Assembly: GCA_030849075.1 (NCBI GenBank)
Contig: JASAOO010003525.1
Span: 1 to 64,000 of the forward strand
DNA from: Zelonia costaricensis
Taxonomy: Eukaryota; Euglenozoa; Kinetoplastea; Trypanosomatida; Trypanosomatidae
Length of the DNA: 64,000 nt
Direction: 5' to 3'
Shown piece by piece: positions 56,173-64,000 of this stretch (position 1 is its first letter; the number at the start of each line of letters is the position of its first letter). The translations under genes and the position numbers were made by a program. Below the pieces are notes generated by a model, which saw nothing but the letters and a program-made list of their open reading frames with translations, searched no databases and had not been told where the DNA came from.

Positions 56173-58968
56173 ATGGACGCCGCCAAGTACGCACCGCACA
56201 GGCTCAGCAGCAGCAGCAGCGGCAGCGATGGCGACCAGGCACCCGACAACGAGGCGTACAACCAGCAGGTCGCCGTCAGCGTGCTGCCCCCGAGCCGCCG
56301 CTCCTCCCTCGCAACGCGCCGCAACTCCGCCGTCGAGTCCACGTCGTCCACATCGCTCCCCTCCGCCCCGCCACCGCGCCTCTCCGCCTCCCCTGCAGGC
56401 ACCGGCGCTCCCGCACCAGCGGCGCCGCGCGATGACGCCGCGCTGCCACTGCCGCTGTCCCCGACGGCGGCGCTGACGTTCGTGCGCTACGCGGACGCCG
56501 AGTCGCCCACGGCTGGACACGACGGGGCACGCGCTGACACGGAGACGGGGCCGCGGCACCCGCCACGCGCTGGGCCGCCGCACGCACTGAACGGGAGCGC
56601 TGCCTGGGCCACCGCGTCCGCGGCACCGACGCGACCGCCTCCAGCCGTTCTAGAGTTTGGGAGCCCGAGCGAACACTCGGAGTTTCCGGCAGCGGGTGCG
56701 GAGAAGGACAGGCACCACGTCGTCCCGCCCAGCCTTCTCCGCTACCGCTTCGGGGATGCAGCGGCGCAGGAGCAGCACCACGCCGCACACCTCGCCGCGC
56801 GCGCCGCCGACCCGCTCTACGCCTCGTCGACGTCGTCATCGACATCGCGCGCGCCATCCACCACACCGCAGACGCACGTCGTGGCTGAGGCGCCGCTGGT
56901 CGAGGACGCGGCCGCTGCGGTGCCGCCAACTCAGCCGTCGCGTCTCCTCAGCTCGCCACTCCACAACGACAAGAGTGCCCCGCACCGGACTGACGCGCAG
57001 GCACCACCGCTCTCATCAGGGCTGCAGGCGCCCCCCGTGCGCTTCGCCGCCCGCGTAGAGGTGCTGGAGGGCACGGCCGGCGCCACGGCAGCACGTGGGG
57101 GAGACGCGGCGGGTGGTAAGGCCAGTGGCGGCGGTGATCGGGCGGGCCTCAGCGGCGCCGAGGGCCCCGACTTCTCCTCCCCGCGGAGGTCGGGTAGCGC
57201 CTCGCCTATCGGACGTGGACGCTCGCAGGGGCACGACTCAGCTGCCGATGGCGACGATGACATCGTCGACGCGCCGATCCCGGAGCTGCTCTCGCCCGAT
57301 GAGCTGCAGCTGGAGCGGCTCAAGTCGTATAACCGCGTCGCGCAGCACCGCCACCCCCATCCCAACCACAGCGGCGGCGAGGGCGCGTGCGCGACCCCGA
57401 CGTCTTCAGCGGGAGGCGACCACGCGAACGAAGCCGCGCTCGAAGAGGGCGTCAGCACGCTCGACTTCTTGCGGGACACGACGCAGACGCTCCTGCCCGA
57501 CGCGCTCAACAACATGTTTGCCACGACATCCAGCTTTTTGTGGTCCGCCACGGAGGCGGTGGTGAACGCCGTGCCGCAGCCCCTGCGCCGGGCCGCGGGC
57601 CGCGCTGGAGACGGCATCGCCTCCGCCGCGGACTCCACCGGTTCGGTGCTGTCTGGCATGCAGACGTACGCGATGCGCACGGTGCCGGACAAGGTGCTGT
57701 CGCCGAAGTGGAAGTACCTCATCTTCGTTGATGCCATCAACGTGCTGAAGTGCTCCTGGAACGTGAACATTCTCGTCGCGCCGTACATCCTGCGCATGGG
57801 CGGCCTCGTTGGCGGCATCCTCCTCATGATCCTCATGCAGCTGCTGTGCTGCTACTACACGGAGGTCTTCTTCATTGCCAAGCACCAGCTGCGCGGGGCG
57901 GAGCACGTCATCATGTACGGCGACGTGCCGCGCATGACGTTCGGGTACTGGTATCCGACTTTCCAGCTCTGGTACGACGGGGTGGCGCTCGTGGCGACGG
58001 TAGCGTACGCGGCGCTTAACCTGCAGGCGCTGCTGCCGCACATGCGCATCACCGGCGGAACGGCCAAGGCACTCAGCTTTATCGTCCCGCCGCTCTTCTC
58101 GCTGCCCTTTGTCTTCATGAAGCGGGCTCGGTCGCAGCCGCCGCTGCTGACGGTGGCGAGCCTGCTCATCTTCATCTCGCTCGTCATGATGTGCACGGTC
58201 TTCCCGTACGGCAACGTAGTGCGGGCCACCATCAAGACGGTCCAGCACGAGGACACGACGATCGCCGTCCTCCACCTCTTCCCCGAGAGCGTGGCCGAGT
58301 TCTTTGTGGCCGTCAGCATCAGCGTGTACATGTTCACGCCGCTGCGGACGGCGGTGCCAGTGGAGCGGACGATGACGCCGCGCCGCTACGTCAAGCTCCT
58401 GCGGGTCTGCTCCGCCATCAGCACGGCGGTGCACATCGCCTTCGCCGTGTGCGTCCTCGTCTCGTACGGCTCGCTGACCTGCTCTGTGCTGTCATCCTCC
58501 TTCAGCGACAACCACGCGTCGGTCGAGGTGGCTGTCATGTCGCTGCTCTTCTTCGCCTTTCTGCTGTACATCCCGCTGAGCCTCTTCGAGCTCGGCGAGC
58601 TGGCGGACCGGCGCCTGCTCGGGTGGCGCACCATCCCGGCCTACGGCCAGGCCGGCCCGAACCTCCTGCGCATTCTATTCCTGGCGGTGAGTGCCCTGAT
58701 TGCGTACGAGGTGCCCTACTACGGCCTTCTGCTGGCCTTCTGCGGCTCCTTCGGGTACGCCGCGGTTGCCATCATCATCCCGGCTGCGCTCGACTACGTG
58801 CGACGCGAACGCCAGCAGCTCCTGCGTGGCCGCGCGCTGCGACTGCTCGACTACGTCGTGTCGTTCGGTGGTGTGGCGCTGGGCCTCGTCATCTTCGGCG
58901 TCGGCATCGTGCTGACCATCTACCAGACATGGCTGGTGACGCAAGCCGGCTTCGAGTACGCTTGCTGA
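56173..58968 (+). CDS. AAAP-family amino-acid transporter with long N-terminal tail (copy 1)
   Basis: The protein has 931 residues. Residues 1-510 are mostly disordered (Ser, Ala, Pro, His-rich). The remaining 420 residues form a membrane domain of about 10-11 segments typical of the amino acid/auxin permease (SLC32/36/38) family: NVNILVAPYILRMGGLVGG at the first helix, then YGDVPRMTFGYWYPTFQLWYD, and PYYGLLLAFCGSFGYAAVAI near the end. Such transporters couple amino-acid uptake to protons; the substrate cannot be read from sequence. Two N-terminal motifs are shared with the next gene: LSPDELQLERLKSYN at about 373-387 and FLRDTTQTLLPDALNNMF at about 432-449. It is the first of a diverged tandem pair. 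ATG 56173 is the first in frame; the upstream open frame starts at TTG. Confidence 0.92.
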   Translation: MDAAKYAPHRLSSSSSGSDGDQAPDNEAYNQQVAVSVLPPSRRSSLATRRNSAVESTSSTSLPSAPPPRLSASPAGTGAPAPAAPRDDAALPLPLSPTAALTFVRYADAESPTAGHDGARADTETGPRHPPRAGPPHALNGSAAWATASAAPTRPPPAVLEFGSPSEHSEFPAAGAEKDRHHVVPPSLLRYRFGDAAAQEQHHAAHLAARAADPLYASSTSSSTSRAPSTTPQTHVVAEAPLVEDAAAAVPPTQPSRLLSSPLHNDKSAPHRTDAQAPPLSSGLQAPPVRFAARVEVLEGTAGATAARGGDAAGGKASGGGDRAGLSGAEGPDFSSPRRSGSASPIGRGRSQGHDSAADGDDDIVDAPIPELLSPDELQLERLKSYNRVAQHRHPHPNHSGGEGACATPTSSAGGDHANEAALEEGVSTLDFLRDTTQTLLPDALNNMFATTSSFLWSATEAVVNAVPQPLRRAAGRAGDGIASAADSTGSVLSGMQTYAMRTVPDKVLSPKWKYLIFVDAINVLKCSWNVNILVAPYILRMGGLVGGILLMILMQLLCCYYTEVFFIAKHQLRGAEHVIMYGDVPRMTFGYWYPTFQLWYDGVALVATVAYAALNLQALLPHMRITGGTAKALSFIVPPLFSLPFVFMKRARSQPPLLTVASLLIFISLVMMCTVFPYGNVVRATIKTVQHEDTTIAVLHLFPESVAEFFVAVSISVYMFTPLRTAVPVERTMTPRRYVKLLRVCSAISTAVHIAFAVCVLVSYGSLTCSVLSSSFSDNHASVEVAVMSLLFFAFLLYIPLSLFELGELADRRLLGWRTIPAYGQAGPNLLRILFLAVSALIAYEVPYYGLLLAFCGSFGYAAVAIIIPAALDYVRRERQQLLRGRALRLLDYVVSFGGVALGLVIFGVGIVLTIYQTWLVTQAGFEYAC

Positions 58969-60457
58969 GGCGGGGCTGGTGCGCGTTGGGGGAGGGATGG
59001 GAGGGAGAGTGCGTCGCCTTGCCATACCAGTCGAACGTGCACGTGCGCGAGCTGGAGCACAGCTGCGGGTGTGCCCCGGCGCCCCTCCCCCCCCGTCCCG
59101 TCCCGGCGCGCTCGATCTCTGTCCACGCACGCCAACGCCACGGCGCGGGAACCTCTCCAAGCGCGCACACACACGCACACGCACGCACGCGCGCGGTAAC
59201 ACAGAGCGCCTCATGACTTGTCTGCCCCTTTGTCACCCTCTAGCCCTCACCCTGGGCCGCACGTCTTCTTCGCTTTTATCTTGCAGAGCCCGTGTGGGTG
59301 GTCGATGCAGGTTCACTTGACCTCTCGTGCACACACACATACACGCACGCGTACCTCTTCCCCCTTATGCCCTCGCTGTCCTCCCTGGTGAAACAGAAGC
59401 TGGGGGCAAGAGGGGGGAGGGGAACCATCAGCGTGGCGGCGCAACTGCACGCATCACGGCTCACTACAGCACAATTAGCTGATCAAGAAGTATGACTGCA
59501 GCCGCGGTACCAGTGGGCATCGCTGCAGTCGAAGCTGAATCAAGCACAGGCGCAGCTACGAGATGGCAACCGCTCTGGCTTTACTTGCACCCCCCCCTCC
59601 GCCTTTCTCCGCCTTCGCTGTGCCTCCTGCGCCATCAGCGTGGGTTGTGAGCCCCCGCCTTCCCCCTCCCCCCCCTCTGCCCACACCGCTGCCAATCTCG
59701 CCTGTCCCTGCCTCTCCGCACCCTCCTCCATGCAACACACAAACACACACACGCGCACGCACACACTAATCCGCAGCGCAGAAGCACCCCACCCCTCCCC
59801 TCCCCATCTTATCCCTCCCTAACCCCCTCTGCCCTTTGCTCCCTCGCGCCTCCCGACGACGCCGATCCCCACAACGGCGAAGACGACCGCGGCGCGACGG
59901 TCTGACACACACACAAGCTTTCTTTTGTTTATTTTTGTGGTGTCTCTCTTGTGTTCGCTTGGGAGCGCCGTCGCACGTCGCGCCTATCGATCCTATAATC
60001 ACGCGTTGACATCGACCTTGCTCTGACCAACACGGCGGCCTTCACCCTCGCCAGACACACACACACACACATCTGCACCCTCTCCCACGAAGCCCCGGCA
60101 GGCTGCGTCAAGGCGCATCGCCACGTGCACTTGACAAGTGCCCACTCGCCGGTTCAATCGACGTCAACAGTCCACGTCACAGGGACCGCGACACACGCAC
60201 AGAGGGAGAGACAGCCCGCCGTTGAGACTTCTTCTGTTTTTTTCTGCGTGTGTATGTGTATGTGCGCTGCCTTCCCATCTACCTTTGTCGCTTCTCCTGT
60301 GTAACACAGTATCGACTTTCCACTCGACTGACGCGTGGCACTGTCCCACATCCCCCCCCCTCCTCTCGCCACCTGCGATTCCCACATCCGCTCGACCCCC
60401 CCCCCCCAACCTCTCCCCCCCTTTCGCCGCCACATCATTCACCAACGCTCACGAGAG
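58969..60457. other. intergenic region between the tandem transporters
   Basis: Non-coding. CA-rich tracts lie at 59166-59190, 59328-59350, 59738-59766 and 60057-60071, with C runs at 59588-59596 and 60400-60408. The likely acceptor is AG 60308-60309 (GTAACACAG) after T/C-rich sequence from 60270. No gene was recognised. Confidence 0.6.
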
Positions 60458-62773
60458 ATGCACAACAGCACGAACGGGGCTGGCAACGGCCAGCAGCGTG
60501 GCAGCGCCAACCCGCCACCGCCCTACTCCTTCGCCCCGGCCTACGAGACCACCCCGCCGTCGCCGCCGCAGACCGCCGAGGCCATGCCGCCCACCCTGTA
60601 CTTCGAGTCGAACTTCAGCCCCGCCTCCCCCACGGCCACGAACGGGCTCGCCGCGGCCACGGTGGAGCTGCAGCCGGCGACGCAGACCAACAACAACCGC
60701 AATCCGCTGCCTCCGCAACCGCCACAGCAGCAGCTGTACTCCTTCCTGCCCGCCACTGCAGCGTCCACGTCGCCCGTCCGGGACGGGCGGAGCTCGATGC
60801 CGGCGATGGTGGACTCCGACAGCAGCGGCACGGCGGGGGCGAGTGCGGCGAAGCGGTACTTCCACACCTCCCCGCTGCGGGAGACGGAGCGCGACAAGAT
60901 GGCCAAGGGCTTCGACCGCAGCCTGCCATCGCCGGCGTACTTCGGTGGGCTCGAGGAGGCCCACGACGACGCGACGGTCCCCAAGCCCCCCACGGCCCCG
61001 GCCCCCACACAGGCGCAGCCGGCACAACAATACGGGGCAGCGGGTGAGGGCAACGGCGAGTACCGCGCAGGTGACGCGCTCATGGTGGCGCCACCGCGCC
61101 GGGCGGGTGACAGCGGCAACGACATCGACGACGACCTGTCGGACCGGCGGTACATCCCGCCGGTGCAGCTCTCCCCGGAGGAGGAGCAAGCGGCGCGGCT
61201 GCAGGCATACAACGAGATGACTGGCGGCGGCGCCGCCGCTGCTGCTGCTGCTACCACCAGCACTGCCGCACCAGACGCGGACGGCGCGGCGGCGGGCGGT
61301 GGCGACGTCGAGGCCACATCGAAGCGCGGCTTCGTGGCAGACACGCTGCACACGATTCTGCCGGACTTCATCACGAACTTCTTCTCGCGCTCAGCAGATA
61401 AGGTGGCGCAGACGTCGTCCAACGTGGTGCCGGACAGCGTCAAGAGCGCGGCGAGCACGGCGAGCCGCACGATCGGGGCGGGGGCGCAGCACATCGGGGA
61501 TGCCATCGACAGGCTGCCTGGCCTGATGGTGAGCGCGATTCCCTCGGCGGTCATGTCCGACGATGTGAAGCAGCTGCTCTTCACCGACTTTAGCAACACC
61601 TTCCGCAGCTTCTTCCACACGAACATCCTGTCCATGCCCTTCGTGTTCCGCCAGGCCGGCCTCGTCGGCGGCATCGTGCTGCTCTCTTTCGTTGCCGTGA
61701 CGTCCGAGTACGCGACGGAGGCGTACTTCGGCGCGAAGAACCAGATGAAGAACGCGCACAAAGTGGTGCTGTACGGTGATGTGCCGCGCATGGTGTGGGG
61801 TGACTGGTACCCCACCATCAACCTCTTCTATGGCATCACGCACCTCATCGGCTTCATCGCCTTCTCCTCCTCCAACGCGGTCGTGCTGCTGGGTGCGATG
61901 GGGATGACGGGCGGCGGGGCCCGCGCGCTGGGGCTCATCATCCCTTCGTTGATTGCCCTGCCGCTGGTGCTCATGAAGAACGCGCACAGCCAGCAGCCGC
62001 TCGCCATCATGTCGAACACGCTCGTGCTGACCTCCGTCATCATCATGTGCATCGACTTCCCCTACTCCCCGCAGCCTCCGATCAAGCTGTGGGCCAGCAC
62101 CTTCACGGAGTTCTTCGTCGCACTCGGCATCACGGTGTACGCGTTCACCGGCATCGGGTCCACCATCCCGGTGGAGCGCGTCATGACACCGCAGCGCTAC
62201 CGCAAGCTGCTGCGTGTGTCGGTGGCGATCTCGTGGGGACTGCTCATGGCCTTCGGGCTCAGCGGCTTCCTGTCGTACGGCAACCACACCTGCTCCGTGA
62301 TGACCGTCTCCCTGCAGTCCGGGCCGCTGCGCACGACGGCCAGCGCGCTGCTCTTCTTCGCCTCGCTCATGATCATCCCCCAGCAGACCTTTCCCCTGTG
62401 CGAGCTGTCGGACCGCCGCGTGCTGGGCATCATGCGCCTGACGCACTACTGGGACCTCCGACCGAACCTGCTGCGTATCTCGTACCTCATCCTCAGCGCC
62501 TTCGCCGCCTTCATCGTCCCGTACTACGGTCTCGTGCTCTCGATCAGCGGCTCGCTCGGGTGCGGCATCGTTGGCCTCGTCGTGCCGGCCGCACTCGACT
62601 ACGTGCGCCGCGAGCGCTGGGCCCTCCGTCACGGGCGGACGCTGCGTTTCTGGGAGTATCTGATCGTCTTCGGGCTCGGTTTCTACGGGTGCGTGGTGGT
62701 GGTGATCGGGGTCGTGTCCGGCAGCTACAGCCTATGGAAGGCAATCCAGACCAGCTCGTCCGACACGTGCTGA
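60458..62773 (+). CDS. AAAP-family amino-acid transporter with long N-terminal tail (copy 2)
   Basis: The protein has 771 residues. The N-terminal 370 are Pro/Ala/Asn/Gln-rich and probably disordered; the rest is an AAAP membrane domain of about 10-11 segments. Matching landmarks with the upstream gene are NILSMPFVFRQAGLVGGI at the first helix, YGDVPRMVWGDWYPTINLFY, PVERVMTPQRYRKLLRV, and PYYGLVLSISGSLGCGIVGL near the end, followed by ALDYVRRERWAL. The two N-terminal motifs recur as LSPEEEQAARLQAYN (about 238-252) and FVADTLHTILPDFITNFF (about 292-309). The start ATG 60458 follows the acceptor at 60308 without an intervening ATG in the same frame. Substrate is unknown; the tandem arrangement suggests an old duplication with separate regulation. 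Confidence 0.93.
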   Translation: MHNSTNGAGNGQQRGSANPPPPYSFAPAYETTPPSPPQTAEAMPPTLYFESNFSPASPTATNGLAAATVELQPATQTNNNRNPLPPQPPQQQLYSFLPATAASTSPVRDGRSSMPAMVDSDSSGTAGASAAKRYFHTSPLRETERDKMAKGFDRSLPSPAYFGGLEEAHDDATVPKPPTAPAPTQAQPAQQYGAAGEGNGEYRAGDALMVAPPRRAGDSGNDIDDDLSDRRYIPPVQLSPEEEQAARLQAYNEMTGGGAAAAAAATTSTAAPDADGAAAGGGDVEATSKRGFVADTLHTILPDFITNFFSRSADKVAQTSSNVVPDSVKSAASTASRTIGAGAQHIGDAIDRLPGLMVSAIPSAVMSDDVKQLLFTDFSNTFRSFFHTNILSMPFVFRQAGLVGGIVLLSFVAVTSEYATEAYFGAKNQMKNAHKVVLYGDVPRMVWGDWYPTINLFYGITHLIGFIAFSSSNAVVLLGAMGMTGGGARALGLIIPSLIALPLVLMKNAHSQQPLAIMSNTLVLTSVIIMCIDFPYSPQPPIKLWASTFTEFFVALGITVYAFTGIGSTIPVERVMTPQRYRKLLRVSVAISWGLLMAFGLSGFLSYGNHTCSVMTVSLQSGPLRTTASALLFFASLMIIPQQTFPLCELSDRRVLGIMRLTHYWDLRPNLLRISYLILSAFAAFIVPYYGLVLSISGSLGCGIVGLVVPAALDYVRRERWALRHGRTLRFWEYLIVFGLGFYGCVVVVIGVVSGSYSLWKAIQTSSSDTC

Positions 62774-64000
62774 TGGGACGATGGCGGTGGTGGTGATGGC
62801 CACGAGCGATCCAGGGTCGCTTCCCTGTCGCGTGATGATGACCCTGCCAAGGGCCGAGCACGTCCCTGCCCTCGTCAGTGCCCGCACGCGCGCACGCACA
62901 GACGCACTCATGTGCATCGCCACGCACGCGCCCATATGGGGGTGCACGCCGGCACATCTCAGTAGAGCGACGGTAATCTCGCGGACATCATGTCCTCCCG
63001 TCGCACCGGCGCCCACGCGGGACTCGCACGATCGCCCAGACCCGCACACACGCGCAGACAAGAGAAAGTGCTATCGCACGTGCTCTGCCTGTTTCTGCAG
63101 GTCACTCTGTGCAGGTGCGATGGCAGTAGTGTTGGTGGCGATGCCGGCGGTGTACGGCTGCGACGCGTCCCAGCCGCACCCTCGTTGCGTTCTCGTGTTG
63201 TCTTGCTCTCTTCATGTGTTCTTCGCTTTTCTCCTTGTGCTCGTCTGCTTTGCGCTCCATATGCTTTGCGTGCTCCCGGATGGCCCCTGTGTGCGAGTGT
63301 GTGTTGCTGGGTGGGTCTGGGTGTGTGTCTACCGGGGCGTGGTGCAGGAGGCAGCGGCTCGCGTGTTATCGCTGTGTTGTCGCGGCGCTCTGTCGTGAGC
63401 CGCTCAAGTGAACCGCCTTTCCAAGGCGCGGTCGGCGGGTGCCCATCGGGTCGTCAACAACAGACCTTGTGCTTTGTTTGTGCTGCGTGTGTGTGTCGAC
63501 ATGTGCGTATGCGTTTATATATGTGTGTGTGGGTGGTCGATGCGTGCGGTGGTTGTCGTGGAGAGGTGCGGCTGCAGCTCGGTTGTGCATAAGTCTTCGT
63601 CCGTCCTCACCAGGTGCCCCCGTCCACCACCGCTGGCGCCATCCGCTCTCCACCATTCATCGCGGCCGTCCGTCCGTGCGCCTCCCGTGCCCCAACGCAC
63701 TCGCCACGGCGCGCGTGTGGTCGCTGTCATCGCCTGTGTTGCGCCTCCTTCGCAGTGTTGTCTGAACAGCCGCTCGCATGCACGTGGAAGTGACATGAAA
63801 CGAAGAAGGGCGTCGGCGGTGGACGGCCTCTGCTGTGTCCACTTGCATCATCGCTCCTGCGCGAAGGGCGGAGGGGCCCGAGCACGAATCCGCGTGCGAG
63901 CTTCTCCGGTGTGGTGAGCAGTGACTTCCGTGGCCTCTCCATTCTTGCCGTCGGTGCACGCGCACACACACAAAAACAAGCACAGACCGTCGCACACACG
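62774..64000. other. downstream non-coding sequence at window end
   Basis: This is probably the 3' UTR and following intergenic DNA of the last transporter. GT-rich patches lie at 63294-63325 and 63486-63530, and a short CA patch at 63962-63972. Open frames here are Cys/Val-rich products of GT repeats and are not called as genes. The interval continues beyond the window. Confidence 0.55.

Noticed and set aside
62781..63398. ATG-started 205-codon frame after the last transporter
   Set aside because: It begins 8 bases after the transporter stop with no splice acceptor between them, and is Cys/Val/Arg-rich from GT-type sequence, with no family resemblance.
1..64000. CRISPR array, insertion sequence, or integrated virus
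   Set aside because: No spaced direct repeats, transposase or capsid/polymerase genes were seen. The zinc knuckles at 39645-42563 are of retroviral type, but no protease, reverse transcriptase or integrase accompanies them.

Overview
The window is a stretch of nuclear chromosome from a trypanosomatid flagellate, most likely Leishmania or a close relative. The evidence is as follows. All 20 protein genes that can be supported lie on the + strand, with no break and no recognisable introns, as in a directional polycistronic gene cluster. Coding sequence is GC-rich with strong G/C third positions. Genes are separated by 0.7-3.8 kb of pyrimidine-rich DNA with poly-C runs, (GT)n/(CA)n tracts and polypyrimidine-AG trans-splice acceptors. 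One gene encodes a PSA/GP46-type surface antigen with leucine-rich repeats and a GPI signal. No tRNA, rRNA, CRISPR array, transposon or minus-strand gene could be supported. From unverified memory, the order carboxypeptidase ... proteasome alpha subunit recalls Leishmania chromosome 14; this needs an alignment.

Layout: (1) 1-3264, tandem M32 metallocarboxypeptidases, the first cut by the window edge. (2) 4419-14643, a thioredoxin-fold peroxiredoxin-like protein, a BBSome subunit (BBIP1-like), a five-KH RNA-binding protein with an N-terminal coiled coil, and a CCDC96/CCDC113-family ciliary coiled-coil protein. (3) 15605-29569, a PX-BAR sorting nexin, a PSA-like surface antigen, and a very large Sec5-like exocyst subunit. 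(4) 30281-38857, a HIT hydrolase, TRAP-gamma of the ER translocon, a VIT/vWA protein, and a cation/proton exchanger. (5) 39645-48200, a 972-residue protein with four CCHC zinc knuckles and a possible CID-like N-terminus, a COQ11-like SDR, a mitochondrial protein of unknown role, and proteasome alpha subunit PSMA4. (6) 50888-62773, three membrane transporters: an APC-family polyamine/amino-acid permease, then two tandem AAAP-family amino-acid transporters. The last 1.2 kb looks like 3' untranslated sequence.

Genes in such clusters are co-transcribed but not usually functionally grouped, and regulation is expected to be post-transcriptional. Loose themes are cilium/flagellum (BBIP1-like, CCDC96-like), membrane traffic and secretion (sorting nexin, exocyst, TRAP-gamma, surface antigen) and nutrient uptake. 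Start codons were taken as the first in-frame ATG after the best splice acceptor; upstream in-frame extensions made of low-complexity UTR translation or non-ATG codons were not accepted. Homology calls rest on motif and sequence-pattern recognition by eye, not on a database search.
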